From positions 61,144 to 125,143 of the forward strand of contig JAJXYD010000004.1 in the NCBI GenBank assembly GCA_021780695.1: a stretch of 64,000 nucleotides of DNA. The letters run 5' to 3'. The notes beneath the pieces are model-generated. The model did no database searches. It worked only from the letters and a program-made list of their open reading frames with translations, and was not told the DNA's origin. Below, in pieces: positions 1 to 9,551 of this stretch (its first letter is position 1; each line of letters starts with the position of its first letter). The DNA comes from Deltaproteobacteria bacterium. GTDB lineage: Bacteria > Desulfobacterota > Syntrophobacteria > Syntrophobacterales > Syntrophobacteraceae. The position numbers were made by a program, and so were the translations under genes.

Positions 1-1325
1 CGTCTATTTCCGGTTCGCTTCGCCTGAGGTTTTTCGTCGTAACGGTCCTTTTGACGATGGTCACCGCCGCAACTGCCCGGGCCGACGATTTGCAGACCGC
101 TTATGAGCAGGCCCAGGCCACCTCTCCGACCATTGCCCAGGCAAAGGCCGAACTCGACGCCGATTTTCAAACCCGTCCTCTGGCGCGAGCGGCGCTTTTG
201 CCTCACCTTGGCGCCGATCTGAGCGGAGGGATAAACAGCGCGCGCGTTACGGGGTTTGGCAGCCGTCCAATCGATACGGGATACCATTCCGACAATTTGA
301 GCGCCACTTTGACACAGTCGCTATTCGACGGCCAGGCCTGGGAGTCCCTCAAGCAGGCCGGCAGCCGGATACGCGTCGGCGAAGAGGCCCTTGCCGCCGC
401 CGAACAGTCCCTCATGCTCGATGTCACGCAGGCATACTTCACAGCGCTTCAGGCACAGGCAAACGAACGTGTTGCCCGCCGGCAGGTGGAACTGTTGCAG
501 GCGATCGCAGATCAGACAAAATCAAGTTTGCGGATCGGCACAGGGGACATCATCTCCCAACAGGAGGCCCAGGCCAAGCTTGACAACGCAAAGACAGACC
601 TGATCGTGGCAAATAATCAGGTAGCGGTTGCGAAGGCTCAATTGCAGCGGTTGACCCATCACGGCGCCGGTGCGCTGCAGGATGTTGAAGAGCTGCGCGT
701 GATAAGTCCCAGGCCCGATTCGCCGGCACCCTGGATCGAAAGCGCCATGAGGAACCAGCCTCTGCTCGAACAGGCAAGGGCAACCCTTAAGACGGCTAAA
801 GAGCAGGTGGAGTTTGAAAAAAGAGCCCGTTGGCCCACCCTTAGTCTCAACGGATTTGTCGGGCACTCGGCAGGCACGCTGATCCCACCCCTGGCGATAA
901 ACCAAACGGGGGCGGTGGTAAACCTCTCGATCCCTTTTATGGAAGGCGGGGCCATAAGGGCGAAGGTTCGTCAGGCCGAAGCGCTCTCGCGGGCGAGCGG
1001 GGACAAAGTGCTCGCCCTCAAGGACCAAATCAGGTTGAACACCCAGGCCGCCTTTCTTACGCTGCAAAACAGCGTTGCGAGATTCGAGGCCGCCAGGGAC
1101 TCGGTTGCCTCGGCCCGCATTTCCATGGAGGGGACTCGAAAGGGCTATGAAATCGGCTCCCGGTCCATTGTCGACCTTCTTACGGCAACCACCGACTATG
1201 CGGCGGCCCAGCGCAATTACTACCTGGCACTGTATACGCACCTTGTGGCCCGCGTTCAGCTCAAGGCCGCGGCGGGAGTTCTCACCTCAAAGGACATCGA
1301 GTCCATAAACACCTTGCTGCACTAA
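1..1325 (+). CDS. TolC-family outer membrane efflux protein (5' end outside window)
   Basis: Outer membrane channel of the TolC family, probably the exit duct for the exporter encoded just downstream. The reading frame is open to the left edge. Translation from the first complete codon already shows a hydrophobic stretch (RFFVVTVLLTMVTAATARA) followed by DDLQTAYEQA, which looks like a signal peptide cleaved after ATARA. The true start therefore probably lies a few codons upstream of the window; the TTG at 51 and ATG at 57 fall inside the signal peptide and are unlikely starts. About 400 mature residues with two repeated long-helix OEP domains (LFDGQAWESLKQA in the first half, IPFMEGGAIRAKV in the second) match the family length. 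It sits 43 bp before the adaptor gene and is probably co-transcribed. Substrate unknown. Confidence 0.9.
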   Translation, partial: SISGSLRLRFFVVTVLLTMVTAATARADDLQTAYEQAQATSPTIAQAKAELDADFQTRPLARAALLPHLGADLSGGINSARVTGFGSRPIDTGYHSDNLSATLTQSLFDGQAWESLKQAGSRIRVGEEALAAAEQSLMLDVTQAYFTALQAQANERVARRQVELLQAIADQTKSSLRIGTGDIISQQEAQAKLDNAKTDLIVANNQVAVAKAQLQRLTHHGAGALQDVEELRVISPRPDSPAPWIESAMRNQPLLEQARATLKTAKEQVEFEKRARWPTLSLNGFVGHSAGTLIPPLAINQTGAVVNLSIPFMEGGAIRAKVRQAEALSRASGDKVLALKDQIRLNTQAAFLTLQNSVARFEAARDSVASARISMEGTRKGYEIGSRSIVDLLTATTDYAAAQRNYYLALYTHLVARVQLKAAAGVLTSKDIESINTLLH

Positions 1326-1368
1326 CGTTTTCACGGCAGGGAAGAGAAACGGAGGCCCATAGACGGCA

Positions 1369-2448
1369 GTGAAGAAAAAGATCCGCATTATCGCAGTGGT
1401 CCTGGTCGCGTTGGCGTTGATCGGCACGTTTGTCGTCCACCATTTTTGGAACTCTCGTTCGAACAGATCGAGCATCACGCTTTACGGCAATGTCGATATT
1501 CGCCAGGTGCAGCTTGCATTTAACGATAGCGAACGCATCGAAAAACTGCTGGTCGACGAAGGTTGCGCGGTGCACGCCGGGCAATTGGTCGCTCAGTTGG
1601 CCCCACAGCGCTTTCGCGATACGGTGGCGCGCTGCCGGGCGGATGTGGCGGCGCAAAAACAGGTCGTAGCCCGCCTTTTGGCGGGCAGTCGTCCCGAGGA
1701 GATCTCACGGGCGAGGGCCGATCTTGCGGCGGCCAAGGCAGATGTCGAAGCGGCCAAAGCCCGGTTGGTCAACGCCCGGGTGCTGTATAGTCGCCAGCAG
1801 GCCCTGGCTCGGAAGCAGTACGTCTCACTGCAGGTAAGAGACGATGCTCTGCGGGGTATGCAGGTCGCACTGGCCGGCCTGAACGCCGAGGAAAAAATTG
1901 CGGCGGCCAAGGCCCAGGTATTGCGCCTGGCGGTCATTGGACCGCGCAAGGAAGATATTGCCGAGGCCAAGGCCAAATTACGATCAGAGATCGCTTTGCT
2001 CGCGACGGCCCAAAAGGACCTTTCGGATACGCAACTCTACGCGCCCGCCAGGGGTGTGATTCAGGATCGTCTTCTGGAACCGGGCGACATGGTAACGCCC
2101 CAGACGCCGGTATTTACGCTCGCACTGGACGATCCCGTCTGGGTTCGGGCTTATTTGCCCGAACCCGAGTTGGGCAAAGTGGCGCTTGGCATGAAGGCGT
2201 GGATCTCTACCGACAGTTTTCCGGGAAAGCGATTTCGGGGCTGGGTGGGTTTTATCTCTCCCGTAGCCGAATTTACGCCCAAAAGCGTGGAGACCACCCA
2301 ACTGCGCTCGCAGCTTGTCTACCGGGTCCGGATCTATGCCTGCAATCCCGAGCACCGGTTGCGGCTGGGAATGCCGGCAACGGTAGATATTCCCCTGGTG
2401 GACAATCCTCCACACGCGGTTTCCAATCACCCCTGCGAAACGCGCTGA
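1369..2448 (+). CDS. HlyD-family periplasmic adaptor, YbhG-like
   Basis: Membrane-fusion adaptor of a tripartite exporter. An N-terminal membrane anchor (residues about 5-24) is followed by the first lipoyl half (around LVDEGCAVHAGQLVAQL), a long alpha-helical hairpin rich in Ala, Lys and Glu (about 85-215), the second lipoyl half (VIQDRLLEPGDMVTPQTPVF) and a beta-barrel domain. The start is GTG at 1369, about 13 bp after GGAGG. At 359 residues it has the length of E. coli YbhG, and the following genes match ybhF, ybhS and ybhR in order. The stop is one base before the ATPase gene. In E. coli the YbhGFSR system is linked to drug and cation export; the substrate here is unknown. Confidence 0.9.
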   Translation: MKKKIRIIAVVLVALALIGTFVVHHFWNSRSNRSSITLYGNVDIRQVQLAFNDSERIEKLLVDEGCAVHAGQLVAQLAPQRFRDTVARCRADVAAQKQVVARLLAGSRPEEISRARADLAAAKADVEAAKARLVNARVLYSRQQALARKQYVSLQVRDDALRGMQVALAGLNAEEKIAAAKAQVLRLAVIGPRKEDIAEAKAKLRSEIALLATAQKDLSDTQLYAPARGVIQDRLLEPGDMVTPQTPVFTLALDDPVWVRAYLPEPELGKVALGMKAWISTDSFPGKRFRGWVGFISPVAEFTPKSVETTQLRSQLVYRVRIYACNPEHRLRLGMPATVDIPLVDNPPHAVSNHPCETR

Positions 2449-2449
2449 C

Positions 2450-4189
2450 ATGGATGCCATCGTAGTCACGAACCTGACCAAGTCTTTCGGGACCGGGCCA
2501 ACACGCAGGACTGCTCTAAAAAACATCTCCCTGCGGCTTGCCGCCGGCTCCATAACGGCGCTCATCGGCCCGGACGGCGCAGGCAAGACCACAATGCTGC
2601 GCACTCTGGCGGGTATCCTCACCCCGGGGACGGGGGAAGTCACCGTGCTGGGCCACGCCCTGCCCAAAGAGGCTCTTGCCTTGCAGCACCGAATCGGCTA
2701 CATGCCGCAGCATTTCGGGCTCTACGAGGATCTAAGCGTTCAGGAAAATATGACATTGTTCGCCGACCTGCACGGAATAGCCCGAAGCGAGCGGGAGAGC
2801 CGCTTTGCCCAGCTTCTGACCATGACGGCCCTTGGACCGTTTCGCAAGCGTCTGGCAGGCAAACTGTCTGGGGGCATGAAGCAAAAACTGGGCTTGGCCT
2901 GTACCCTGATCCACCCCCCGGAACTGCTTCTGCTGGACGAAGCCAGTGTGGGCGTGGACCCGATTTCACGCAGGGAACTCTGGTCCATTATCCACCGGCA
3001 GGTGGTGGAAAACGGCATAACGATTCTGCTCAGCACCGCCTATATGGACGAGGCGGAGCGCTGTGACGGCGTCATTGTCCTGCATGAGGGGGAAATTCTG
3101 GCCCAGGGCCCCCCGGCTCGGATTTCTTCGCCGCTGCAGGGGCGAGCCTTTCTATTCGAGCTGCCCGAAGACCTTCCCACACGGCCCCGAGCCGTTCAGT
3201 CCAGGCTCTCCGGCCTGCCCGGAGTAATCGACACGGTGATCCAGGCCAATGGGCTTCGCATCGTAACCGAAAAACCCGGCCCGCCCGCCCTGCCCGTTGA
3301 TCTTTGCGGCCTGGGAACGCTCAGGCCGGCACCGCCCAGGCTGGAGGACGCCTTCGTCAGTCTTCTTTTCCGCAGGGGCATGCGCCGGCGGATTGCAACG
3401 CCCGGCGAAGCGGAGGCGGGCGAGGACTCGGTGGTAATAGAGGTCCGCGACCTCTATCGCCGCTTTGGCGATTTTACAGCGGTAAAAAACGTGAGCTTTT
3501 CGGTGCGTAAAGGCGAGATCTTCGGGCTCCTGGGCGCTAATGGCGCGGGCAAGTCCACCACGTTTCGCATGTTGTGCGGGCTGCTGCCCTCCTCTTCGGG
3601 CACCCTGCGGGTCGCCGGGCTCGATCTTCGCAAAGCGCCGGCCGCCGCGCGGGCGCGCATCGGCTATGTGTCTCAGAAATTTTCACTCTACGGCGCGCTC
3701 AGCGTCAAGCAAAACATGGAATTTTTCGCCTCTGCCTACGGACTCCAAAACCGGCGCAAGAAAACCCGGCTAGCCTGGGCGCTTGAAGAATTCGAGCTGA
3801 GCGGCTACCTGGGGGCAAATGCGGCGGATCTGCCTCTTGGCTACAAGCAGCGTCTTGCCCTGGCTTGCGCTCTCATGCACGAACCCGACATCATTTTCCT
3901 CGATGAACCCACCTCCGGGGTCGATCCTCTGGCAAGGCGGGAATTCTGGACGCGCCTAAACGCCCTGGCGCGCAACGGGACAACCTGCCTTGTGACCACT
4001 CACTTCATGGAGGAGGCCGAATACTGCGACCGACTGGTTTTGATGTCTCTTGGAGAGGTGCTGGCGCAGGGAAGTCCCGGCGAAATCAAAGCCGCGGTCC
4101 GCCGTCCGGGCGAACCGCCGCCCAACATGGAAGATGCTTTCATAGCGATTATCGAAGAACATGAAAGAACCAGCAGGAGGGCTTCATGA
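2450..4189 (+). CDS. Double-domain ABC transporter ATPase, YbhF-like
   Basis: Two ABC ATPase domains in one 579-residue chain, powering the YbhS/YbhR permeases. Domain 1 has Walker A GPDGAGKTT (from residue 40), signature LSGGMKQ (139-145) and Walker B LLLLDE ending at 164. Domain 2 has Walker A GANGAGKST (362-370), a degenerate signature LPLGYKQ (461-467), Walker B with DEPTSG (485-490) and a switch histidine in TTHFMEEAE (His518). Domain 1 carries STAYMDEAE where the switch histidine is expected (Ala197). In a head-to-tail sandwich this gives one consensus site and one degenerate site. It overlaps ybhS by ATGA (4 bp), a sign of translational coupling. Confidence 0.93.
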   Translation: MDAIVVTNLTKSFGTGPTRRTALKNISLRLAAGSITALIGPDGAGKTTMLRTLAGILTPGTGEVTVLGHALPKEALALQHRIGYMPQHFGLYEDLSVQENMTLFADLHGIARSERESRFAQLLTMTALGPFRKRLAGKLSGGMKQKLGLACTLIHPPELLLLDEASVGVDPISRRELWSIIHRQVVENGITILLSTAYMDEAERCDGVIVLHEGEILAQGPPARISSPLQGRAFLFELPEDLPTRPRAVQSRLSGLPGVIDTVIQANGLRIVTEKPGPPALPVDLCGLGTLRPAPPRLEDAFVSLLFRRGMRRRIATPGEAEAGEDSVVIEVRDLYRRFGDFTAVKNVSFSVRKGEIFGLLGANGAGKSTTFRMLCGLLPSSSGTLRVAGLDLRKAPAAARARIGYVSQKFSLYGALSVKQNMEFFASAYGLQNRRKKTRLAWALEEFELSGYLGANAADLPLGYKQRLALACALMHEPDIIFLDEPTSGVDPLARREFWTRLNALARNGTTCLVTTHFMEEAEYCDRLVLMSLGEVLAQGSPGEIKAAVRRPGEPPPNMEDAFIAIIEEHERTSRRAS

Positions 4190-5301
4190 CTTGGATGCGG
4201 CTAACGGGCCTGATTCGCAAAGAGGTCTACGAAATCGTGCGGGACCCTTCGAGCATCGCCATCGCCTTCGTTTTGCCCCTGGCGCTTCTTCTCATTTTCG
4301 GCTACGGCGTCTCTTTGGACGCGCGCGGCGTACCCATCGCCGTGGTCGTAGACCATCCGACCACGCTTACGGCCTCCTTTATCGGGCAATTGCAGCAGTC
4401 GCGGTGGTTTGTCCCGATACACTACGCCGGCGAAGCGCAGGCGCAAAAAGCTGTGACCGATGGGAGCGCGGCTGCCGCCGTATGGCTGCGAAACGATTTC
4501 ACACGTCGTGCACTCTCTGGCTCGCCCGCCCCGATTCATGTCATTGTAAACGGAGTCGATGCCAATCAGGCGCGCATCATTGAAAACTACCTAAACGGCG
4601 CATGGTCTGTCTGGATCGAACAACAGGCCCAAGCCTCGGGAATCCACACGCGCGCTCCGGTAGTGGCCGAAGCGCGCGTGTGGTTTAATCCCGCCATGCG
4701 CAGCCGCGATTATCTGGTACCGGGCCTGATCGCCATCATTATGACCCTGATCGGCGCCCTGCTTACCGCCCTTGTCGTGGCCCGGGAATGGGAGCGGGGC
4801 ACCATGGAAGGGATCATGGTAACGCCCTCGGGCAAGATGGAGATTCTTTTGGGAAAGCTCATACCCTATTTCGTGCTCGGAATGGGAGGAATGCTTTTTT
4901 CAACGCTCATGGCCGTTTTCCTGTTTCGTGTGCCGCTGCGCGGCTCCATACCCCTTTTGCTTGCGTGTTCCTCCTTGTTCTTACTGACCGCCCTGGGGAT
5001 GGGGCTGCTCATCTCCATCCTTGCCCGGAATCAATTCGTGGCCGGCATGGTGGCCATTGTCGCAACTTTTCTCCCCGCCTTCATCCTCTCGGGGTTTCTC
5101 TTTGATATCCATTCCATGCCGAAAGTGGTGCAACTGCTTACCCATGTAATTGCTGCCCGATATTTTGTCGGACTTTTGCAAACCCTTTTCCTGGCTGGAA
5201 ATATCTGGTCAATCATTGTGAGCAACTGCCTGGGTCTTGCAATCCTGTGCGTGCTCTTTCTGGGTCTTGCAGTTATTCGTTTTCGCAAGAGGTTGGATTG
5301 A
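4186..5301 (+). CDS. ABC-2 type permease, YbhS-like
   Basis: Membrane subunit of the YbhFSR-like exporter, 371 residues. One N-terminal transmembrane helix (about 24-42, AIAFVLPLALLLIFGYGVSL) is followed by a large extracytoplasmic domain and then five C-terminal helices from about residue 180, the ABC2_membrane_3 arrangement. The motif LVVAREWERGTMEGIMVTP is the cytoplasmic coupling segment typical of this family. The ATG at 4186 overlaps the ybhF stop and is preceded by AGGAGG at 4175-4180. Its stop overlaps the start of the second permease (TGATG). Confidence 0.92.
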   Translation: MTWMRLTGLIRKEVYEIVRDPSSIAIAFVLPLALLLIFGYGVSLDARGVPIAVVVDHPTTLTASFIGQLQQSRWFVPIHYAGEAQAQKAVTDGSAAAAVWLRNDFTRRALSGSPAPIHVIVNGVDANQARIIENYLNGAWSVWIEQQAQASGIHTRAPVVAEARVWFNPAMRSRDYLVPGLIAIIMTLIGALLTALVVAREWERGTMEGIMVTPSGKMEILLGKLIPYFVLGMGGMLFSTLMAVFLFRVPLRGSIPLLLACSSLFLLTALGMGLLISILARNQFVAGMVAIVATFLPAFILSGFLFDIHSMPKVVQLLTHVIAARYFVGLLQTLFLAGNIWSIIVSNCLGLAILCVLFLGLAVIRFRKRLD

Positions 5302-6419
5302 TGGAACTTTCCCTAAGACGCATCCTTGCCCTGGCTATCAAGGAGTTTCTATCTCTTTTGCGCAATCCCGCCAGCAGGGCGGTGCTCATCGGGCCGCCCA
5401 TTATTCAACTGCTGGTGTTCGGCTATGCTGCGACCTACGATCTAAAACACGTACCCTTTGTCGTCTACAACCAGGATTCGGGGCGGTTATCCAGGGATTT
5501 CATCGCGCGATTCGCGGGCTCTCCCAGCTTTGAGATGATCGGAGACGTGCAAGATCAAAGAGCCCTGCAGCGGGCCGTCGACAGCCAGACGGCCTTGATG
5601 GCCGTTAGCATAGGGCCTCAGTTCACCTCGGACCTGGAGCAAGGAAGGACCTCTCACGTACAGTTCATTGTCGATGGCAGGGATTCAAATACTGCCGCCC
5701 TCGCGCTGGGTTATGCGCAAACGATAGTTACGGCCTTTAACAGGGAGCATCTTGCGCCACATTCGCGGGCACCGGCAGCCACGGTGGTCCTCGATCGGGC
5801 ATGGTTTAATCCCAACCTGGAGTCACGGTGGTTTATCGTCCCCGGCATTGCGGGCATCCTCACCCTTCTGGTGACCTTGCTCTCCACCGGGCTTTCGGTG
5901 GCGCGAGAGCGCGAGATGGGCACCTTCGACCAACTCCTTGTCACCCCGATGAATCCACAGGAAATTCTCGCAGGAAAGGCCTTACCCGGTTTTGTCGTCG
6001 GCACTCTGGAAGCCACCCTCATCATTGCGGTTGCCATATTATGGTTCAGGGTTCCTTTTACCGGGAGCTTTTGGGCATTATACCTGGGCTTGTTCTGCTT
6101 TCTGTTGTCCTCGATAGGCATCGGCCTCATGATCTCGGCTCTGGCCCTCACCCAGCAACAGGGACTTCTGGGAACCTTTCTTTTCATGGTGCCCGCGATC
6201 GTTCTTTCAGGCTTTGCCACCCCGATCGCCAATATGCCAAAGGTTGTCCGGTATATTACCCTCATCGACCCCCTGCGCTACTTTCTGGTCATTTTACGGG
6301 CAAGTTTTCTCGAAGGGGCCGGAGCCTCCCTGCTGTGGCACCAATACTGGCCCCTGGCGACTATCGGCATTCTCAGCATGATCGTTGCCGAAAGGCTCTT
6401 TCGGGGTCGCCTTGGCTAG
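5301..6419 (+). CDS. ABC-2 type permease, YbhR-like
   Basis: Second membrane subunit, 372 residues, paralogous to its neighbour. It has an N-terminal helix (IGPPIIQLLVFGYAATYDL), an extracytoplasmic domain and five C-terminal helices, with the coupling segment VAREREMGTFDQLLVTPM. The ATG at 5301 overlaps the preceding TGA. A longer frame opens at 5247 but lies inside ybhS and would add a non-family N-terminus, so 5301 is preferred. It is the last gene of the exporter operon; it ends 12 bp from the convergent HD-domain gene, and I see no clear terminator between them. Confidence 0.92.
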   Translation: MELSLRRILALAIKEFLSLLRNPASRAVLIGPPIIQLLVFGYAATYDLKHVPFVVYNQDSGRLSRDFIARFAGSPSFEMIGDVQDQRALQRAVDSQTALMAVSIGPQFTSDLEQGRTSHVQFIVDGRDSNTAALALGYAQTIVTAFNREHLAPHSRAPAATVVLDRAWFNPNLESRWFIVPGIAGILTLLVTLLSTGLSVAREREMGTFDQLLVTPMNPQEILAGKALPGFVVGTLEATLIIAVAILWFRVPFTGSFWALYLGLFCFLLSSIGIGLMISALALTQQQGLLGTFLFMVPAIVLSGFATPIANMPKVVRYITLIDPLRYFLVILRASFLEGAGASLLWHQYWPLATIGILSMIVAERLFRGRLG

Positions 6420-6431
6420 GAGCGGAAAAGA

Positions 6432-7997
6432 TCAAACCGTGGATTTGGGATGGGCTACGTGGGAACTCTCCCCGGCCGATTTTTCGAATCTGACGCCGTG
6501 GCGCGCAAAAACCTCGAGAGAGGCCTCATGGACCCGTTGCTGATGCTTTGGGGGACAAAAAACATGGCCCCTCCATTTGTGCTCTCTATAGAGATCGCTC
6601 CAATAATGGACGGGGAAAAAATCGCTCGCTTTGCGAAGGGTCCCCGCGGCCGTGCGCACAAAGGCGCTATGGACCTCTTCAAAGGAAGGCTCCGTGGGCA
6701 AATCGATCCAAATATGCCCGGGACCGATTTCGTTTTCAAGCCCGGAGGCGCTCAGAATCTCCTGGGCAAGAGCCCGTTTTGCCCTGTAATTGGCTGCTCC
6801 AGGCCGGCTTAGGTTTCGAAGTTTTCTAAATTCCTCCCCGCATTTGCCCCCGACCGTATCCTTGCCGATGCTGAGAGCTCTTACGAAAAAACGACGATAT
6901 CTGATATCGTGGAGCATCCGCCGGACAGGATCTTCTTTTTTGCGGCTCAAAGCCTGGCAGAAAAATACCTCGTCGGTCAACCACAGATAGTGCGCGGCGC
7001 AATTGAGATCCAATCGACGCTCGAAAGCCTGGAAACGACCCTTTTGCGCCTCCTCTTGGATTCTTTCGATAAGGGACTGAACCATTTTTTCAGCCGCCCT
7101 TACTTTAGGGTGGTGATACACGGTGGCAAACAAATTGATCTTGGCAAATAAAATCTGCTCAAGCGAAGTAACCCCTCCCTCATGGAGCGAGAGGACTTCC
7201 ACGCCCTCATCTGTTCGGTCAACCTTGCAGAAGGCCCACAGCCTCTCCAGGTCCACACCGATCGGAATGCCGCTGTAGTGGGCATCCCGCAGAATATAGT
7301 CGAGTTTATCCGCATCGAAAGAGCCGTTTATGACCTGAGTCTCGCAGTGGACACTGTTTCCGGACCTCCCGGGGGATTTGCCGATTATCCAGTCGGCGGC
7401 CTTTTCACTATCGAGTGAAATACCGTAGTGATCTTCTATCTCTTGAAGGAACTCTTTTACCGGTGCCGATCTTAAAAGCAGGGAGCTAAGGATTTCATGG
7501 GGGCGGGCTTTAAGAGACGGGTCGGACTGCAAAAAGGCAAGCATATCGGGACATGCCCCGTAGAGTTCCTCCGTGATGTGGCTAAAACAGGAATGTCCGC
7601 AATCGTGGAAAAGAGCGGCAAGTCTTAAAGTCCGCAGGGTTTTAGGTTCAAAGCGCGGACTACCGGCGGGGTAGCGGCAATTGAGGGCCGCAATCAGCCG
7701 CCCGGTTTGTTGCATGACCCCGAGGGTATGTTCCAGTCTATTGTGGTTACAACCCGGAAAGACATAGGAAGCAAGAGAAATCTGATGAATTTGCCGCAGT
7801 CTTTGAAACAGGGGCAGATCGAGCAGGGCGACTTCCCAGGCCTCCAGTTTGATGGTTCCCCAAAGGGGATCGTGTATAATTTTGGGCTCTTTGGGCAGTT
7901 CTTTGTCGCACCGGGGAAAGTCTGTGAATTCGCGGGCAAATTCAAAAATATCTTTGTGGAAGCCTTTTAGGAGATCAGAGGAGGGTGCTGCGGCCAT
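6432..7997 (-). CDS. HD-domain phosphohydrolase (SAMHD1/dNTPase-like, COG1078)
   Basis: Predicted metal-dependent phosphohydrolase of 521 residues. The HD superfamily signature is complete: NRLEHTLGV supplies the first His, FHDCGHSCFSH the paired His-Asp, and ADKLDYILRDA the distal Asp. Related proteins hydrolyse dNTPs or other nucleotides; the substrate here cannot be read from sequence. It lies about 200 bp downstream of ftsZ on the same strand, separated by a strong hairpin at 8115-8142, so it may be transcribed with or independently of the division genes. The ATG at 7997 has only a weak ribosome-binding sequence. Confidence 0.85.
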   Translation of the reverse strand: MAAAPSSDLLKGFHKDIFEFAREFTDFPRCDKELPKEPKIIHDPLWGTIKLEAWEVALLDLPLFQRLRQIHQISLASYVFPGCNHNRLEHTLGVMQQTGRLIAALNCRYPAGSPRFEPKTLRTLRLAALFHDCGHSCFSHITEELYGACPDMLAFLQSDPSLKARPHEILSSLLLRSAPVKEFLQEIEDHYGISLDSEKAADWIIGKSPGRSGNSVHCETQVINGSFDADKLDYILRDAHYSGIPIGVDLERLWAFCKVDRTDEGVEVLSLHEGGVTSLEQILFAKINLFATVYHHPKVRAAEKMVQSLIERIQEEAQKGRFQAFERRLDLNCAAHYLWLTDEVFFCQALSRKKEDPVRRMLHDIRYRRFFVRALSIGKDTVGGKCGEEFRKLRNLSRPGAANYRAKRALAQEILSASGLENEIGPGHIWIDLPTEPSFEEVHSAFVRTAAGTLRKASDFFPVHYWSDLYREHKWRGHVFCPPKHQQRVHEASLEVFARHGVRFEKSAGESSHVAHPKSTV

Positions 7998-8114
7998 TGA
8001 AAATTCCAGACGGAAAAGCAGTCAAGCTCCGAGTTGATCGCGTCATCGTCTGCTCCGAGCCTCCAGAGACTGTCTTTGCCCCTTTGCTCGAAAGCAGAAG
8101 AGGGGCTTTGGCGA

Positions 8115-8142
8115 GCGGACGGGGGATTTTATCCCCGCCCGC
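8115..8142 (-). other. GC-rich hairpin between ftsZ and the HD gene
   Basis: An inverted repeat with a GGGGAT/ATCCCC core (8122-8127 with 8131-8136) around a TTT loop, flanked by a further GCGG/CCGC pairing. There is no T-run in either direction, so it is not a standard intrinsic terminator. It could be a processing or stability element between ftsZ and the downstream gene. Confidence 0.4.
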
Positions 8143-8195
8143 CGTTAAGAACGCTAAAGCAACCCGGGAGAAGACGGGCCGCATGGAGAAAGAGC

Positions 8196-9485
8196 CTAAT
8201 CGGCCTGCCGCCTGATGAAGGTGGGGATGCTCAAATCCTCCTCTTCATGATTGCGACCGCCTCGGGTAATCCTCTGCAGGAGGGTCCTCTTTTTGTGAGA
8301 CGGCTGCTGCATATCGACATCGGGTTCGAGTTCATCCATGGACTGAGCGACGTCCTTCAAGGGCAGCCTCTGGCGGATGCCCGGAGGAACCTGGAGCAGG
8401 TCGTAGTCGATTGCAGGAGCCACATTTTCGGGCCTCATCCTGCGAACAGGCCTTATCGCAGGCTGCTCGACGGCTTTTGCCTTGGCAACTTTTCCAATCC
8501 CCGTTGCGATCACCGTAACGCGAATTTCGTCTTCCATCTTCTCGTCAATGACCATGCCCAAAATGATATTGGCTTCGTCGTTTACCTCTTTTTGAATTAT
8601 GGAAAGGGCTTCTTCAAATTCGTGCATCCCCAAATCGGGGCCCGCGGAGATGTTTATAAGAGCGGCTCGAGCGCCGTGGATGGAAATATCTTCCAGGAGC
8701 GGACTTGAAATGGCCTGTTCGACGGCCTGGGAGGCCCTGTTTTCACCACGTCCGACACCGGTGCCCATGAGCGCCAGCCCCATTTCCCCCATCACGGTTT
8801 TGACGTCGTTAAAATCGACGTTAATATAGCCCTGCTTTAGAATCAGATCGGAGATGCCCTTAACGGCATAGAGCAATACGTCGTCGGCCCTCTTTATCAT
8901 TTCAAGAAAGGTGGAACGTTTGTCGGCCAGGCACAGGAGGCGATTGTTGGGGATGGTTATAAGAGTGTCAACGGTTTCCTGCAATGTTTTGAGGCCGTCT
9001 TCGGCATGGCGCAGCCGTACCTTTCCTTCGACCATGAAGGGTTTGGTCACAACGGCAACCGTCAGTGCGCCGATTTCCTTGCAAATCTGAGCCGCGATAG
9101 GAGCGCCGCCAGTCCCCGTGCCCCCGCCCAAACCGGCTGTTATGAACACCATATCGCTGCCCGTGACCGCTTCACGGATTTTGTCGATGTCTTCCTGAGT
9201 GGCTTTGGCGCCCATTTCAGGAAGTCCGCCCGCACCCAGGCCCCGGGTAAGATTGGTTCCAAGCTGAATTTTCCTGGGCGCGAGATTTCTTTCAAGCACC
9301 TGCCAGTCGGTATTGGCGGCAATAAAGTTGACTCCTTCGAGCCCAGCCGTGATCATGTTGTTAATTGCATTGCCCCCGCCCCCTCCTATGCCAAGGACGG
9401 TAATCTTTGCCCGGTTGCTTAAAACGGCATCTTCCGTCATCTTTTCCATATGAAGCATCCCCCTTTTGGTCGCTTTCCTTGCCAT
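8196..9485 (-). CDS. ftsZ: Cell division GTPase FtsZ
   Basis: Tubulin-like GTPase that forms the division ring. The N-terminal GIGGGGGNAINNM and tubulin signature GGGTGTG (residues 120-126) bind GTP. The C-terminal peptide LSIPTFIRRQAD is the conserved tail that binds FtsA and other partners, after a linker from about residue 335. The ATG at 9485 has GGAGAG about 7 bp upstream; an alternative ATG at 9449 (MEKMTED) has AAGGGGG about 9 bp upstream and would give a more usual N-terminus. It is the last dcw gene, 66 bp after ftsA. Confidence 0.98.
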   Translation of the reverse strand: MARKATKRGMLHMEKMTEDAVLSNRAKITVLGIGGGGGNAINNMITAGLEGVNFIAANTDWQVLERNLAPRKIQLGTNLTRGLGAGGLPEMGAKATQEDIDKIREAVTGSDMVFITAGLGGGTGTGGAPIAAQICKEIGALTVAVVTKPFMVEGKVRLRHAEDGLKTLQETVDTLITIPNNRLLCLADKRSTFLEMIKRADDVLLYAVKGISDLILKQGYINVDFNDVKTVMGEMGLALMGTGVGRGENRASQAVEQAISSPLLEDISIHGARAALINISAGPDLGMHEFEEALSIIQKEVNDEANIILGMVIDEKMEDEIRVTVIATGIGKVAKAKAVEQPAIRPVRRMRPENVAPAIDYDLLQVPPGIRQRLPLKDVAQSMDELEPDVDMQQPSHKKRTLLQRITRGGRNHEEEDLSIPTFIRRQAD

Positions 9486-9551
9486 GGCTCTCTCCGCCTG
9501 AAAAGCACTAAGATTGAAAGCAGCCCGTCCTGAAGCAGGTAAAGCCGCCTG

